From Enterovibrio norvegicus DSM 15893 (lineage in GTDB: Bacteria; Pseudomonadota; Gammaproteobacteria; Enterobacterales; Vibrionaceae), in NCBI RefSeq assembly GCF_900115495.1, contig NZ_FOWR01000035.1, positions 1 through 51,839 on the forward strand: a DNA stretch of 51,839 nt, given 5' to 3'. A program made the translations under genes and the position numbers. Numbering within the stretch: the stretch's first letter is position 1; every line of letters starts with the position of its first letter. A model generated the notes under the pieces. The model was not told the DNA's origin, searched no databases, and worked only from the letters and a program-made list of their open reading frames with translations. Positions 17,772-26,499 of this stretch are shown here, piece by piece.

Positions 17772-17811
17772 GAAAAGAGAAAAGCCAGCAGACGCTGGCT
17801 TTTCTCTTTTC
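17772..17811. terminator. Strong bidirectional terminator
   Basis: An 18-bp perfect stem (17772-17789 with 17794-17811) around AGAC, whose arms contain GAAAAGAGAAAAG/CTTTTCTCTTTTC. It serves the converging ykgJ-like and amino-acid importer genes. Confidence 0.9.
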
Positions 17812-17826
17812 AGACAGACATAAATC

Positions 17827-18582
17827 CTAGTTGCCCATGGCCCTTGCAACAAATGCGCGGGTTCTATCATGCTGGGCGTTGCCAAAAATCTGTGAAGGTG
17901 GCCCTTGCTCAACAATCACACCGCCTTCCATAAAAATCACAGTATCAGCGATGTCGCGAGCAAACTGCATTTCATGGGTCACAACGACCATGGTTTGTTT
18001 TTTCTCAGCCAGTTGCTTCATCACGGCCAACACTTCATCCACCCATTCAGGGTCAAGTGCAGAAGTGGGTTCATCAAACAAAATCACGTCACCTTTACAG
18101 GCCATCGCACGTGCAATGCCAACGCGTTGTTGCTGACCACCAGAAAGCTGCGCAGGGTATTTGTTCAAATGATCTGCCATGCCCACACTTTCTAATAAAT
18201 CACGCGCCGTTTTCTGTGCCGTGTCTTTTGGCTCTTTCCACACCGTCATCAAAGATTCAGCGACGTTTTCCAGTGCCGTTTTGTTGGCAAACAAGGCATA
18301 GCTTTGAAACACAAAACTGCTTTGTTTACGCAGGTTATGAATGTCTGATGTCGACGCTTTCTCCGCATTCACAGACGCTTCACCGATTTGGATGTCACCT
18401 GTGGTAGGCGTTTCCAAATAGTTCAGGCAGCGCAGCAAGGTCGATTTGCCCGTGCCTGACGGCCCGATAATGACGACGATTTCACCCTGCTTCACGTCCA
18501 AGTCGATGTGTTTTAACACCTCAACATCACCAAAGCGTTTGCTGAGGTTTTTTACCGCGATCATTTGATTCACTGTGCTCAT
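17827..18582 (-). CDS. Polar amino-acid ABC transporter ATP-binding protein (GlnQ/TcyN type)
   Basis: 251 residues of the polar amino-acid uptake class. Walker A is GPSGTGKST (about residue 37), followed by the signature [16 protein letters not shown], Walker [15 protein letters not shown], and the switch histidine VVTHEMQFA. The N-terminus [28 protein letters not shown] is typical. Its ATG overlaps the permease stop by 4 bp (ATGA). It energises import of an amino acid through the permease at 18579-19253; gene order (binding protein, permease, ATPase) matches cystine-type systems, but the ligand is not certain. Confidence 0.9.
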   Translation of the reverse strand: MSTVNQMIAVKNLSKRFGDVEVLKHIDLDVKQGEIVVIIGPSGTGKSTLLRCLNYLETPTTGDIQIGEASVNAEKASTSDIHNLRKQSSFVFQSYALFANKTALENVAESLMTVWKEPKDTAQKTARDLLESVGMADHLNKYPAQLSGGQQQRVGIARAMACKGDVILFDEPTSALDPEWVDEVLAVMKQLAEKKQTMVVVTHEMQFARDIADTVIFMEGGVIVEQGPPSQIFGNAQHDRTRAFVARAMGN

Positions 18583-19253
18583 CGTGCGTACGCCTTATTC
18601 AACCTGACTTCCAACAACGACTGAATCTGCGTGAAGAAAATCACTACCACCCAGTAAATCAGTGCAACCGCCATAAAGGCTTCGAAAAACTTAAAGCTCG
18701 ATGACGCTTCCATTTGGGCTTTTGCCATGATCTCCGCCACACCCAAAGTGAATGCAAGAGAGGTACTTTTGATCATGTCGATGAAATAGTTCATCAACGA
18801 CGGCGTTGCCACGCGGGCGGCTTGCGGCAGGATGATGCGCTTCATGGCTTGAAGCTGTGTCATCCCCACACTCAAACTGGCTTCCATTTGGTTCTTATCA
18901 ATGCCCAAAATCGCCGCGCGAATGCTTTCTGCCATGTAAGCAGAAAAGTGGAGCGACAAACCAATCACTGCGGCGGTGAACGCATCCATCCCAACAAAGA
19001 TAGGAAAGATTTGTGGCAAGCCATAGTAGAGCAAAAACAGTTGAACCAAGAGCGGTGTGCCACGAAAGAAAGAGATATACACCACCACAAGGGTGTTCAA
19101 CACGTTCACTTTAAACACACGCACTAAGGCAAGAAAGAGCGACAACACCAATGCCACAGCAAAGCCGATGAGTGACATTTCGAGGGTTATTCCCAGATAC
19201 TTAAACAGTATCGGGAACAACGCCATCATGTAATCAAAATCAAACCCGTTCAT
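18579..19253 (-). CDS. Polar amino-acid ABC transporter permease (HisM/TcyL type)
   Basis: 224 residues, about five membrane helices. The N-terminal [26 protein letters not shown] and the conserved [22 protein letters not shown] are diagnostic of the His/Glu/Gln/cystine permease family, and the EAA loop [28 protein letters not shown] binds the ATPase. It probably functions as a homodimer. Start and stop overlap both neighbours (1 bp with the binding protein, 4 bp with the ATPase), so the three genes form a tightly coupled operon. Confidence 0.92.
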   Translation of the reverse strand: MNGFDFDYMMALFPILFKYLGITLEMSLIGFAVALVLSLFLALVRVFKVNVLNTLVVVYISFFRGTPLLVQLFLLYYGLPQIFPIFVGMDAFTAAVIGLSLHFSAYMAESIRAAILGIDKNQMEASLSVGMTQLQAMKRIILPQAARVATPSLMNYFIDMIKSTSLAFTLGVAEIMAKAQMEASSSFKFFEAFMAVALIYWVVVIFFTQIQSLLEVRLNKAYAR

Positions 19254-20011
19254 TATTTCGTGATGTCAGAATCAAACCAAGTCTGTGAGATTGCGCTTAG
19301 GGTGCCATCGGCTTTCATGTCATTCAGCGCTTTATCTACTTTGGCTTTGATCTCTAACTTCTCTGGTGTGTTCAAAAACGGCATCGCGTTTTGAATGGTT
19401 TCAAACGGTTGACCCGCAAGTGCCAGCGGCAAACCTGATTTTTTGATCAACTGTGCAGAAGAAACACGATCCATCACGAATGCATCGGTGCGGCCTAGGG
19501 CAACATCTTGCTCGAAACCAGAGTCATACGTGATGATGTTGATTTCGTTGTTTTTGTCGTAGTTACGCAGTAATTGTTCAAAGTTACTCCCGAGGTTTAC
19601 TGCCACTTTTTTCCCTTTCAGATCATCAATGCCTTGAATGTCATCGCGTCCTTTGCGGATAACCACTTGCGCACCATCAACCACGTAAGGCACAGAAAAC
19701 GCGTATTTTGCTTTGCGTGCATCTGTCATGGTGATTTGGTTACTGATGGTATCAATGTGGCCCGCTTCCAACATGCCAAACAGGCCTGAGAAGCTAGAGG
19801 TTACGAACTCGACGTCGTAGTCAGCACGCTTACCAATTTCATTCCACACATCCACTTCAAAGCCTTGTAGCTTATCGAGTTTCACAAACGTGAACGGGAA
19901 GTAACGACCCGACATGCCCACTTTGATTTCGTCTTGAGCAAGTGATGCGGTAGAGGTAAAGCTGGCTGCGAGTGCAAGTGTGGCAACCAGTAGGTTTTTC
20001 ATTGAAGGCAT
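19253..20011 (-). CDS. Amino-acid ABC transporter, periplasmic binding protein (cystine-type, TcyJ/FliY-like)
   Basis: 252 residues of the SBP_bac_3 family. A Sec signal (cleavage probably after SLA) precedes IKVGMSGRYFPFTFVKLDKLQGFEVDVWNEIGKR, the binding motif of the class, and later MLEAGHIDTISNQITMTDARKAKYAFSVPY. The wording of the GFEVDVWNEIGKR segment and the operon order resemble cystine-binding TcyJ, but this is a family-level guess. The ATG at 20011 has AAGGAG 9 nt upstream. First gene of the importer operon, divergent from the vWA lipoprotein gene. Confidence 0.88.
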   Translation of the reverse strand: MPSMKNLLVATLALAASFTSTASLAQDEIKVGMSGRYFPFTFVKLDKLQGFEVDVWNEIGKRADYDVEFVTSSFSGLFGMLEAGHIDTISNQITMTDARKAKYAFSVPYVVDGAQVVIRKGRDDIQGIDDLKGKKVAVNLGSNFEQLLRNYDKNNEINIITYDSGFEQDVALGRTDAFVMDRVSSAQLIKKSGLPLALAGQPFETIQNAMPFLNTPEKLEIKAKVDKALNDMKADGTLSAISQTWFDSDITK

Positions 20012-20364
20012 GGTGAAGTACTCCTTTATTCTGTTGCCGCCAATGTAACGCAGTTCCTTTTTTGCGATAAATAACGAAAAAACATATGTAATACTCTGTA
20101 AATTTCATATAAACCAGAGAAATAAAATGTAATCCATTTCATTCACCGAACAGCTAACTGCTCTATCCGCAGTTTTGCAGATGCATTGTTTACTTTATAA
20201 CCACCCAGCTTCACCGCATCCATTAAAACCCTTATGCCACCCCATTACTCGCCAATAAAAACAAGCAGCTAACAACAATCAAAAAAAAAATGAAAAAAGA
20301 TCACCCCTTCTGAGGACTTGCCCGTTTGTAGTGTGTAAATACCCGATGAACAAAGGAAGACACC
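20012..20364. other. Divergent promoter region, amino-acid importer / vWA gene
   Basis: 353 bp with an A-run (20281-20290) and AT-rich segments. It should hold both promoters. I cannot assign -35/-10 boxes with confidence and see no gene. Confidence 0.5.
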
Positions 20365-22086
20365 ATGCACTCGCTTTCAAAAAAACGCCTTGCTATTGCG
20401 ATCACACTTGCCTTGGGGATCACCACCGCCTGCACGGATGTCGCGATGAATGACGCATCTACAAAAGAACAGGCGCAGAATGCGCAAACCTCCACCACGA
20501 AACCAAATACCCCTTTGCCTCAACCGCAAATCCAACCTATGCCTGAAATGGAAGAGCATGTTGCCATGCATGATGCCTCCGTCGACGTTGCGTTCGCTGC
20601 GCAGCCTACTAACCGCATGGGCAAGGCATTGATGGTAATGCCCGGTTACGAGCCCTACCCCCAGGCCGAAAATCGTGACAACTATATCGACACACCGAGC
20701 AATGGCGTGCACCAAGTCAGTACCACGCCGCTTTCCACCTTCTCGATTGACGTTGATACGGGCAGTTATGCCAATGTGCGAAGTTACCTCACCATGGGAC
20801 AAAAACCCCCGACTGACGCGATTCGGGAAGAAGCCTTCATCAACTATTTTGATTACAACTACGCCACGCCAAACAGCACAAAGCAGCCGTTTTCGGTGAA
20901 CACAGAGATCGCGCCGTCCCCTTGGAACGTGGAACGCCAGTTGCTCCGCATTGCGCTGAAAGGCTACGACATTCCAAAAGCAGAGCGTAAAGCCTCGAAC
21001 CTTGTGTTCTTGGTAGATGTGTCAGGCTCAATGGCGCAACCCAACAAATTGCCATTGCTGGTGCAAAGTTTGTCGATGTTGACCAAAGAGCTGGGAGAGA
21101 ACGACACCGTCAGCTTGGTGACCTATGCCGGTAACGCCAGCGTGGTGCTGAAACCCACAAAAGGCGACAACACACAAGCCATCCTCAATGCGCTCAAAAG
21201 CCTGAATGCGGGCGGTGGCACTTACGGGGAAAGCGGCATTAAACTCGCCTACCAACAAGCGCAGCAAGGCTTCATCAAAGGCGGCGTTAACCGTGTGATT
21301 CTGGCGACAGACGGCGATTTCAACCTCGGCGTCACCAACATGGATGAGCTTAAAGACATCATCACCGCTGAGCGTAAGAAAGGCGTATCCCTCACCACAC
21401 TCGGTTTTGGACGAGGCAACTACAACGATGCCTTGATGGAGCAACTGGCGAACACGGGAGATGGCAATCACGCTTACATTGATACGCTGCATGAAGCTCA
21501 AAAAGTGCTGCTACGCCAGATGAGCGGCACGCTTCAAAGCATTGCGTCTGACGTAAAAATTCAAGTCGAATTCAATCCGGCTAACGTCAAAGAGTACCGT
21601 TTGATTGGTTATCAAAACCGAAAACTGCGCGACGAAGACTTTAACAATGACAAGGTAGATGCAGGTGAGATTGGCGCGGGTCATACCGTGACTGCGCTCT
21701 ATGAACTGACGTTAACAGGCGACCAAGGTCAAATTGACGATCTGCGTTATCAACAAAAAGAGGCCGATGTGGCATCTTCAGGCAGTCACAGTAACGAATT
21801 GGCGCATGTGAAAGTCCGTTATAAATTACCCGGCACCGCCACCAGCACACTGGTAGAAGGCAATGTGAATCAAAACGACATCAAGAAGGGCTTCACCCAT
21901 GCGAGTGCAGATTTCAAATTTGCCACAGCGGTTGCGGCATTTGCACAGAAACTCAAAGAAAATAGCTACCTTGATGATTTCGATTACGCGCAGATCGCCA
22001 CCATCGCACGAGAAAATCGCGGCGACGACCCTTACAACTACCGCGGAGAGTTTGTTCGCTTAGTGGAAGTGGCGCAAAGTCTTTGA
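20365..22086 (+). CDS. YfbK-type von Willebrand factor A domain lipoprotein
   Basis: 573 residues. The signal peptide ends in GITTAC (Cys23), a slightly unusual lipobox. A Pro/Gln-rich linker follows, then the vWF-A N-terminal module (TPLSTFSIDVDTGSYANVRSYL), a vWA domain with a complete MIDAS start DVSGSM (residues 218-223), VTYAG and ATDGDFN, and a C-terminal DUF3520-type region. The vWA domain binds protein partners through a divalent metal. The ATG has AAGGAAG upstream. It heads a block with an ECF sigma factor, a membrane protein and two spondin-domain genes in the same direction, which suggests a surface-sensing or surface-assembly role (inference). Confidence 0.9.
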   Translation: MHSLSKKRLAIAITLALGITTACTDVAMNDASTKEQAQNAQTSTTKPNTPLPQPQIQPMPEMEEHVAMHDASVDVAFAAQPTNRMGKALMVMPGYEPYPQAENRDNYIDTPSNGVHQVSTTPLSTFSIDVDTGSYANVRSYLTMGQKPPTDAIREEAFINYFDYNYATPNSTKQPFSVNTEIAPSPWNVERQLLRIALKGYDIPKAERKASNLVFLVDVSGSMAQPNKLPLLVQSLSMLTKELGENDTVSLVTYAGNASVVLKPTKGDNTQAILNALKSLNAGGGTYGESGIKLAYQQAQQGFIKGGVNRVILATDGDFNLGVTNMDELKDIITAERKKGVSLTTLGFGRGNYNDALMEQLANTGDGNHAYIDTLHEAQKVLLRQMSGTLQSIASDVKIQVEFNPANVKEYRLIGYQNRKLRDEDFNNDKVDAGEIGAGHTVTALYELTLTGDQGQIDDLRYQQKEADVASSGSHSNELAHVKVRYKLPGTATSTLVEGNVNQNDIKKGFTHASADFKFATAVAAFAQKLKENSYLDDFDYAQIATIARENRGDDPYNYRGEFVRLVEVAQSL

Positions 22087-22163
22087 TGGCGAGGAACAGC
22101 AAAGCGTGCAACAGCGAGCAATCACACGTCTTATCACGGCCATTTAATAACCAATAAGGTTTC

Positions 22164-22712
22164 ATGGAAAACATACCCGACGAACAACTGATGCTGCAGT
22201 TTCGCGACGGCAACCAAGCAGCCTTCGCGACCCTGTATCAGCGACACAAAGGATCACTCTACCGCTATTTCTTGCGCCAGCTTGGCAAAGGAAATGGCGG
22301 CAGAGCCGAAGAGCTGTATCAGGACGTCTGGTATCGTGTGATTGATAAACGAGAAAGCTATGCGCCAACCGCCAAATTCACGACCTGGCTGTATCACATC
22401 GCGCACCACCTCGTGATTGATGAACACCGAAAACGCCTGTCGGAAAACGCCTATGCTTCGCAGCTTCCTGACGAACCTCAATCAGACATGAACGACGCGC
22501 AAGCGCGAGAAAAAGACGCCATCAAAGTGTGTATGGATGCCCTTGCTCCACTTCAACGCGAAGCCTTTTTGTTACGCCACGAAGTGGGGTTTGAACCTAC
22601 ACAGATCTGCGAGATTGTAGATGCAAAGCCAGAAGCCGTGAAAACCCGACTGCGCTATGCCATGGAACAACTCAGGCAATGCCTAACCCGTAAATTAGGA
22701 GGCCGAGAATGA
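22164..22712 (+). CDS. ECF-type RNA polymerase sigma factor
   Basis: 182 residues. Region 2 is seen in FATLYQRHKGSLYRYFLRQL and AEELYQDVWYRVIDKRESYAPTAKFTTWLYHIAHHLVIDEHRK (core binding and -10 recognition); region 4 in MDALAPLQREAFLLRHEVGFEPTQICEIVDAKPEAVKTRLRYAMEQLR (helix-turn-helix, -35 recognition). Sigma regions 1.1 and 3 are absent, as expected for group 4. AAGG sits four bases before the ATG. Its stop overlaps the next gene by 4 bp, the classical sigma/anti-sigma arrangement. Likely targets are the neighbouring vWA and spondin genes, but I could not define a shared promoter motif. Confidence 0.9.
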   Translation: MENIPDEQLMLQFRDGNQAAFATLYQRHKGSLYRYFLRQLGKGNGGRAEELYQDVWYRVIDKRESYAPTAKFTTWLYHIAHHLVIDEHRKRLSENAYASQLPDEPQSDMNDAQAREKDAIKVCMDALAPLQREAFLLRHEVGFEPTQICEIVDAKPEAVKTRLRYAMEQLRQCLTRKLGGRE

Positions 22713-23404
22713 GCAAGCCTTTTAGCGATGATGATATCGCCGCCATCTACAAAGACAGCGCGACAGAAGCTCCTTCCGCTTCGCTTGATGATGCCATATT
22801 GGCGTATGCGTCAAAGCAAACAGGACACGCTGATTCACCTGACACAGAAACAGCATCGCCAAAAGGCAAATCCGCGACGCCGTGGTGGCCGATATTTGGC
22901 CTTGCCGCCGGTGCCATGTTTGTCGCCCTGCTTGCACCTTGGCAATGGGTCGATCAAACACTGCCTGGCGCACAAGATATCCAACCGTATTCTTCGCCAG
23001 ACGTCATGATGCTGGAAGAAATAGACATTGCGCCATCCGCTGCAGATTCGGTGCCAGAAGCCAAACTTCACAAGTTTGCACCGCCAAGTGAAGACGCCCC
23101 AAGGGCAAGAAGCATGAAGTCAGCCTTACCTGAAAAATTGACCGTACCCGCTGCCCCTGCTTCATCCTCAGCGCCCGCTATAAAAGCGCTCGAAAGTGAC
23201 ATGATGGCGGACAGCGAGATCATTGCTGAGATTGGCGTCATTGCGCCAGACCCTTTCCTTGAAATTAAAGCACTTCTTGAAGAAGGAAAAGAAACACAGG
23301 CTCGCGATACGCTGCGCAAACTGCTTGAACAACAGCCTGCGTTAGAAGCAGCAATACCCGCCGAATTGCAAGGTTTGCTCAATACCGGCACTGATAAACA
23401 GTGA
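22709..23404 (+). CDS. Probable membrane anti-sigma factor
   Basis: 231 residues, no recognised Pfam-like motif. A short acidic N-terminal cytosolic part with SDDDIAAIYKDSATEAPSASLDDAILAYA resembles the N-termini of proteins encoded next to ECF factors. One hydrophobic segment (about 59-77, WWPIFGLAAGAMFVALLA) is followed by a long Pro/Ala/Ser-rich presumably periplasmic linker and a C-terminal helical piece (EIKALLEEGKETQARDTLRKLLEQQP). The zinc-binding HxxxCxxC of ZAS anti-sigma factors is absent. Its role rests on position: a 4-bp overlap with the sigma gene and single-pass topology. Confidence 0.72.
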   Translation: MSKPFSDDDIAAIYKDSATEAPSASLDDAILAYASKQTGHADSPDTETASPKGKSATPWWPIFGLAAGAMFVALLAPWQWVDQTLPGAQDIQPYSSPDVMMLEEIDIAPSAADSVPEAKLHKFAPPSEDAPRARSMKSALPEKLTVPAAPASSSAPAIKALESDMMADSEIIAEIGVIAPDPFLEIKALLEEGKETQARDTLRKLLEQQPALEAAIPAELQGLLNTGTDKQ

Positions 23405-23438
23405 CCCTTCTTAGGCGATAGTGGTCTCTTAATCGTTA

Positions 23439-23472
23439 CCCCGATAATGACCACGTTGGCGTGTTATCGGGG
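23439..23472 (+). terminator. Hairpin after the anti-sigma gene
   Basis: CCCCGATAA (23439-23447) pairs with TTATCGGGG (23464-23472), and CACG with CGTG inside. No T run follows, so it may be a weak terminator or processing stem separating the sigma pair from the spondin genes. Confidence 0.45.
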
Positions 23473-23603
23473 GATTCAATTCTATCAAAACCCTCACAAA
23501 AGCCCCCTGCGAGAAATTCGCGAGAGTTTTGCGAAACGTTAGAGATTGGCCTGCAAGTTTTGTCCTTCATTCTGTTTTAAACCGTTAAACAGGATGAACG
23601 ACA

Positions 23604-24290
23604 ATGACAAAATCAACGAAGCAAGGACTCTGCGCACTTTCACTTCTTGGCTGCCTCGTATCAGGTAATATCGCGGCAGCGGAGCTTGAAATTACCGTCA
23701 CAAATGCCACCAAAGGTATCTATTTCACCCCCCTTCTTATTGCCGCTCATGACGGCAGTAACACATTATTCGAAACAGGTACCGCTGCATCCGCTGAACT
23801 TCAAGTCATGGCTGAAGGCGGTGACATTTCAGGACTGTCTTCTGCGGTCAGTAACGCGGGTGGCAGCGTGGTCGAAAACCCAGCCACTGGCCCGCTAGCA
23901 CCGGCGAGTACCACCACGTTTGATTTTGACACTGGCTCACATGAGTACCTTTCTCTTGCCGCGATGCTGCTGCCGACCAATGATGGCTTCGTTGGCCTAA
24001 ATAGCTGGAAGATCCCTACCGAAGCAGGTACTTACAGCATCAAGCTCAACAGCTACGATGCAGGCACAGAAATTAACGATGAGTTGGCGACAAGCATTCC
24101 TAACCCGCCGTTTATTACAAACCTCGGCGCTAACGGAACCGGTGTTGAACAAACCGCGAGTAACGCGACGGTTCACATCCACCCGGGCAACCTTGGCGAT
24201 GCTGATGCAACGGCCGGCGCGAGTGATTTCGATTTCGCGGTACACCGTTGGTTGAATCCCGTTGCCGTGATGACCGTTGTGGTGAAATAA
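23604..24290 (+). CDS. Secreted spondin-domain protein
   Basis: 228 residues. A Sec signal (cleavage after IAAA, about residue 26) leads into a spondin_N-type domain: LEITVTNATKGIYFTPLLIAAHDGSNTLFETG, ELQVMAEGGDISGL, YLSLAAMLLPTNDGFVGL, SYDAGTEINDELATSIPNP and VHIHPGN. In eukaryotes this fold occurs in extracellular-matrix F-spondin; bacterial members are secreted proteins of unknown role. A paralogue follows 9 bp downstream as a lipoprotein, so the pair is co-transcribed. Acidic loops and the HxH near the end suggest metal or Ca2+ contacts (inference). Confidence 0.88.
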   Translation: MTKSTKQGLCALSLLGCLVSGNIAAAELEITVTNATKGIYFTPLLIAAHDGSNTLFETGTAASAELQVMAEGGDISGLSSAVSNAGGSVVENPATGPLAPASTTTFDFDTGSHEYLSLAAMLLPTNDGFVGLNSWKIPTEAGTYSIKLNSYDAGTEINDELATSIPNPPFITNLGANGTGVEQTASNATVHIHPGNLGDADATAGASDFDFAVHRWLNPVAVMTVVVK

Positions 24291-24299
24291 GGGGGTTTT

Positions 24300-25022
24300 A
24301 TGAAATTACGATTAATGCTCGTTGCGAGCTCCGCCCTATTGCTAGCGGGCTGTCCGTTTGATGATGACGATTCTCCAAGCACGTCAACCAACCCTGACTC
24401 ACCGAGCACGCCAACCAGTGCCAGCTACACCGTCACGGTAAAAAACCTGACGGCGGCGCAGCCTGTTTCTCCGGTTGCCGTGCTCGCACATAACGACAAC
24501 TTTGCCCTGTTCACGACAGGTGAAGCCGCGTCTGTCCCGCTAGAAGTCATGGCTGAAGGTGGTAACAACGCCGACCTTCTCGCTTTCAGCAGCGATGACA
24601 ATGTGACATTGACCATGGGCGGCACTGGCCCAATTCCTCCAGGCGGACAAGAATCTTTTACTTTCACAGTGGATCCGAGCAGCGCGGGTTATCTGTCAGT
24701 GGCTGGCATGTTAGTCAACACTAACGATGCGTTTGCAGGTTTCAGTGCAATGGACATAAGTGCGCTTGAAGCGGGTGATAAGGAACGCGTTAACGCAGTG
24801 ATTTGGGATGCAGGCACAGAAGTCAACGATGAGCTTGCAGCAAACATTCCCGGCCCTGCTGGCGGTGGTGAAGGCTTCAATGCCGCGCGTGGCAGTGATG
24901 ATCAAGTGACGGTTCATCCAGGTGTGATCAGCAGTGATGATGGACTCACAACCTCTGCGTTGTTAACCCAGCATCGCTTCTTGAACCCAGGTATTAGCGT
25001 CACGATTGAACGCACCGAATAA
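24300..25022 (+). CDS. Spondin-domain lipoprotein
   Basis: 240 residues. The signal peptide ends in LLLAGC, a perfect lipobox, followed by an acidic Asp/Ser/Thr/Pro linker (DDDDSPSTSTNPDSPSTP) that would hold the domain off the membrane. The spondin domain is parallel to the upstream gene: SYTVTVKNLTAAQPVSPVAVLAHND, LEVMAEGGNNADLL, YLSVAGMLVNTNDAFAG, WDAGTEVNDELAANIPGP, VHPG. One paralogue is soluble and one membrane-anchored, suggesting a secreted/tethered pair. Start ATG with GGGGG upstream. Confidence 0.88.
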   Translation: MKLRLMLVASSALLLAGCPFDDDDSPSTSTNPDSPSTPTSASYTVTVKNLTAAQPVSPVAVLAHNDNFALFTTGEAASVPLEVMAEGGNNADLLAFSSDDNVTLTMGGTGPIPPGGQESFTFTVDPSSAGYLSVAGMLVNTNDAFAGFSAMDISALEAGDKERVNAVIWDAGTEVNDELAANIPGPAGGGEGFNAARGSDDQVTVHPGVISSDDGLTTSALLTQHRFLNPGISVTIERTE

Positions 25023-25350
25023 CGCGAGGACTCACCGCCAGCGTGTTAGCCAAAACGAACAGGCAAACCCACGACTGGCGGTGAACATCATATTCAAAGA
25101 AGGACGTCTGAAAGGAAGCAAGTAGACACAAGAAAAAGCGTGGCAGCTTATTGGAAAACATGGAAAGACTTGGCGTGAAACCTGTTACATGCAGAGACAG
25201 TTCACACGCAAACGGACGGCATTCCGCCCTTCGATGTTACTGGTTGCTTGATCCCCCGCCTTCATGTGAAGGAACGCTTGAGCCAGATACAACGATGTTA
25301 GCCGTCCGTTTTTCTCTTCCCCGCGTGTCACTATCGCGTCAAAGGATCAG
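25023..25350. other. Intergenic region between converging genes with two long-range stems
   Basis: 328 bp, no credible gene. TCACCGCCAG (25032-25041) pairs with CTGGCGGTGA (25075-25084). A second, better structured element lies at 25210-25311 and is listed separately. Confidence 0.55.
25210..25320 (+). ncRNA. Candidate structured RNA
   Basis: An 11-bp closing stem (AAACGGACGGC 25210-25220 with 25301-25311) encloses CTGG/CCAG (25240-25243 with 25283-25286) and the apical hairpin CCTTCA-TG-TGAAGG (25259-25272). The closing stem is followed by TTTTCTCTT-like pyrimidines, as at sRNA ends. CGATGTTA occurs on both sides of the inner stem. No known RNA family is recognised; it could instead be an untranslated end of a neighbouring gene. 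Confidence 0.3.
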
Positions 25351-26118
25351 CTAGAACGATTCATCATCAAACCCGCCAAAGTCATCACCACCGCCAAAAT
25401 CATTACCAAAGCTGTCTTCAGCCCCTGAGTCACCGCCATAGCGATTGGCGTCTTCGTCGGTATTGGCAAATCCGCTATCGTTACCAAAACCGCTGTCATT
25501 ACCAAAACCACTGCCAAACCCAGTGTCATCACCAAAGCCAGTGCCTTGGCTCCAACCGCCCGTATAATCTTGGGTATAACTGTCAGAGCCATCGAGAAAA
25601 CTGCCACTTTCTGGCGACGCCGCATCACCCGAATCCGACGTTGACGCGTCATCGGGTGAAGTGTCCTCATTGATCACGGTATTGTTGGTGACATCTTCCA
25701 CCACAGGTTCGCTATGATCGCCACCAAAGAACAAATGGCTCAATGCGCTGCCTCCAACCATACCTGCCGCAACACCAGCCGCTGTTTGCATAAACCCACC
25801 AAATGCACTTGGACGATACGCAGGTTGTGGCGGGGTTGGCGGCTGACGATCACCACCAAACATTTTGCTCATGCTGCTGCGTTGAGATTCTTGCTGGTAA
25901 AACGCCGCATTGCGCTGCAAATAATCATTGCGGCTTTTAAGCTCTTTCAACGCCACGTCTTGCGCCAACGCCATTTGCGTCAATCGGTATATCACATCAG
26001 GTTGCGACGCAATCTGTTCATTAATGAGCGTCGATGCTTCTGGGTCGGATGACTTGCCTTGATTCGCACTCAATTTGCTTGCCAAACCCAGAATCAATTC
26101 TCTTTCTTGTGGTGTCAT
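25351..26118 (-). CDS. DUF2076 domain-containing protein
   Basis: 255 residues. The N-terminal MTPQERELILGLASKLSANQG and the helical MALAQDVALKELKSRNDYLQRNAAFYQQ match DUF2076, a family of periplasmic or ligand-binding-like proteins of unknown function. A glycine-rich hydrophobic segment (GGFMQTAAGVAAGMVGGSALSHLFF, about 108-133) could insert in a membrane. The last 100 residues are very acidic and repetitive: GFG/DSGFGNDSGF and DFGGGDDFGGF units. The ATG has GGGGG upstream. Converges with the spondin genes. Confidence 0.85.
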   Translation of the reverse strand: MTPQERELILGLASKLSANQGKSSDPEASTLINEQIASQPDVIYRLTQMALAQDVALKELKSRNDYLQRNAAFYQQESQRSSMSKMFGGDRQPPTPPQPAYRPSAFGGFMQTAAGVAAGMVGGSALSHLFFGGDHSEPVVEDVTNNTVINEDTSPDDASTSDSGDAASPESGSFLDGSDSYTQDYTGGWSQGTGFGDDTGFGSGFGNDSGFGNDSGFANTDEDANRYGGDSGAEDSFGNDFGGGDDFGGFDDESF

Positions 26119-26499
26119 GTCGCCCCCAGCCCTTGTTTGTCATGGGATTGTAGATGCGGACAACATACGCCAATTAATGAAAATCAAAAGCGCCCAAACT
26201 AAGTTTGCGAAAATGAAGAGGCCCTCCTACCAACAACCTCCTCTTCAAGCCCAACCAATGTGTGTCCAATAAAACAAGCAAATTTAGAATATAAACCTTG
26301 TTTAATATCCACCTTTTCATGCACGTATATATCGATTTTGAGAAAACACACCCACATCAAATGACATAGCCTTACTCATACAATGGTTTATACCCAAACA
26401 ACCTGAAGATGCTCGCATTCAGGTTGTTTGGGTATATTGGCTGGCCGCATCAACGCACCGATGCGCCAATGATCGCGTATCTGATTAAGGAAATTATTT
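26119..26499. other. Divergent intergenic region with long hairpin
   Basis: 381 bp between DUF2076 and the C1q-like gene. Apart from the 19-bp inverted repeat at 26389-26436 I see no feature. Confidence 0.55.
26389..26436. repeat. 19-bp perfect inverted repeat, Vibrionaceae-type dispersed hairpin
   Basis: 26389-26407 (TATACCCAAACAACCTGAA) is exactly complementary to 26418-26436 with a 10-nt loop. From memory, hairpins with this TATACCCAA...CCTGAA core are scattered in intergenic regions of Vibrionaceae; this was not checked. It stands 64 bp before the C1q-like gene and would fold in RNA from either strand. Confidence 0.85.

Noticed and set aside
25151-25354. 67-codon plus-strand frame in the spondin/DUF2076 gap
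   Set aside because: It crosses the candidate structured RNA and lacks any protein-like pattern.
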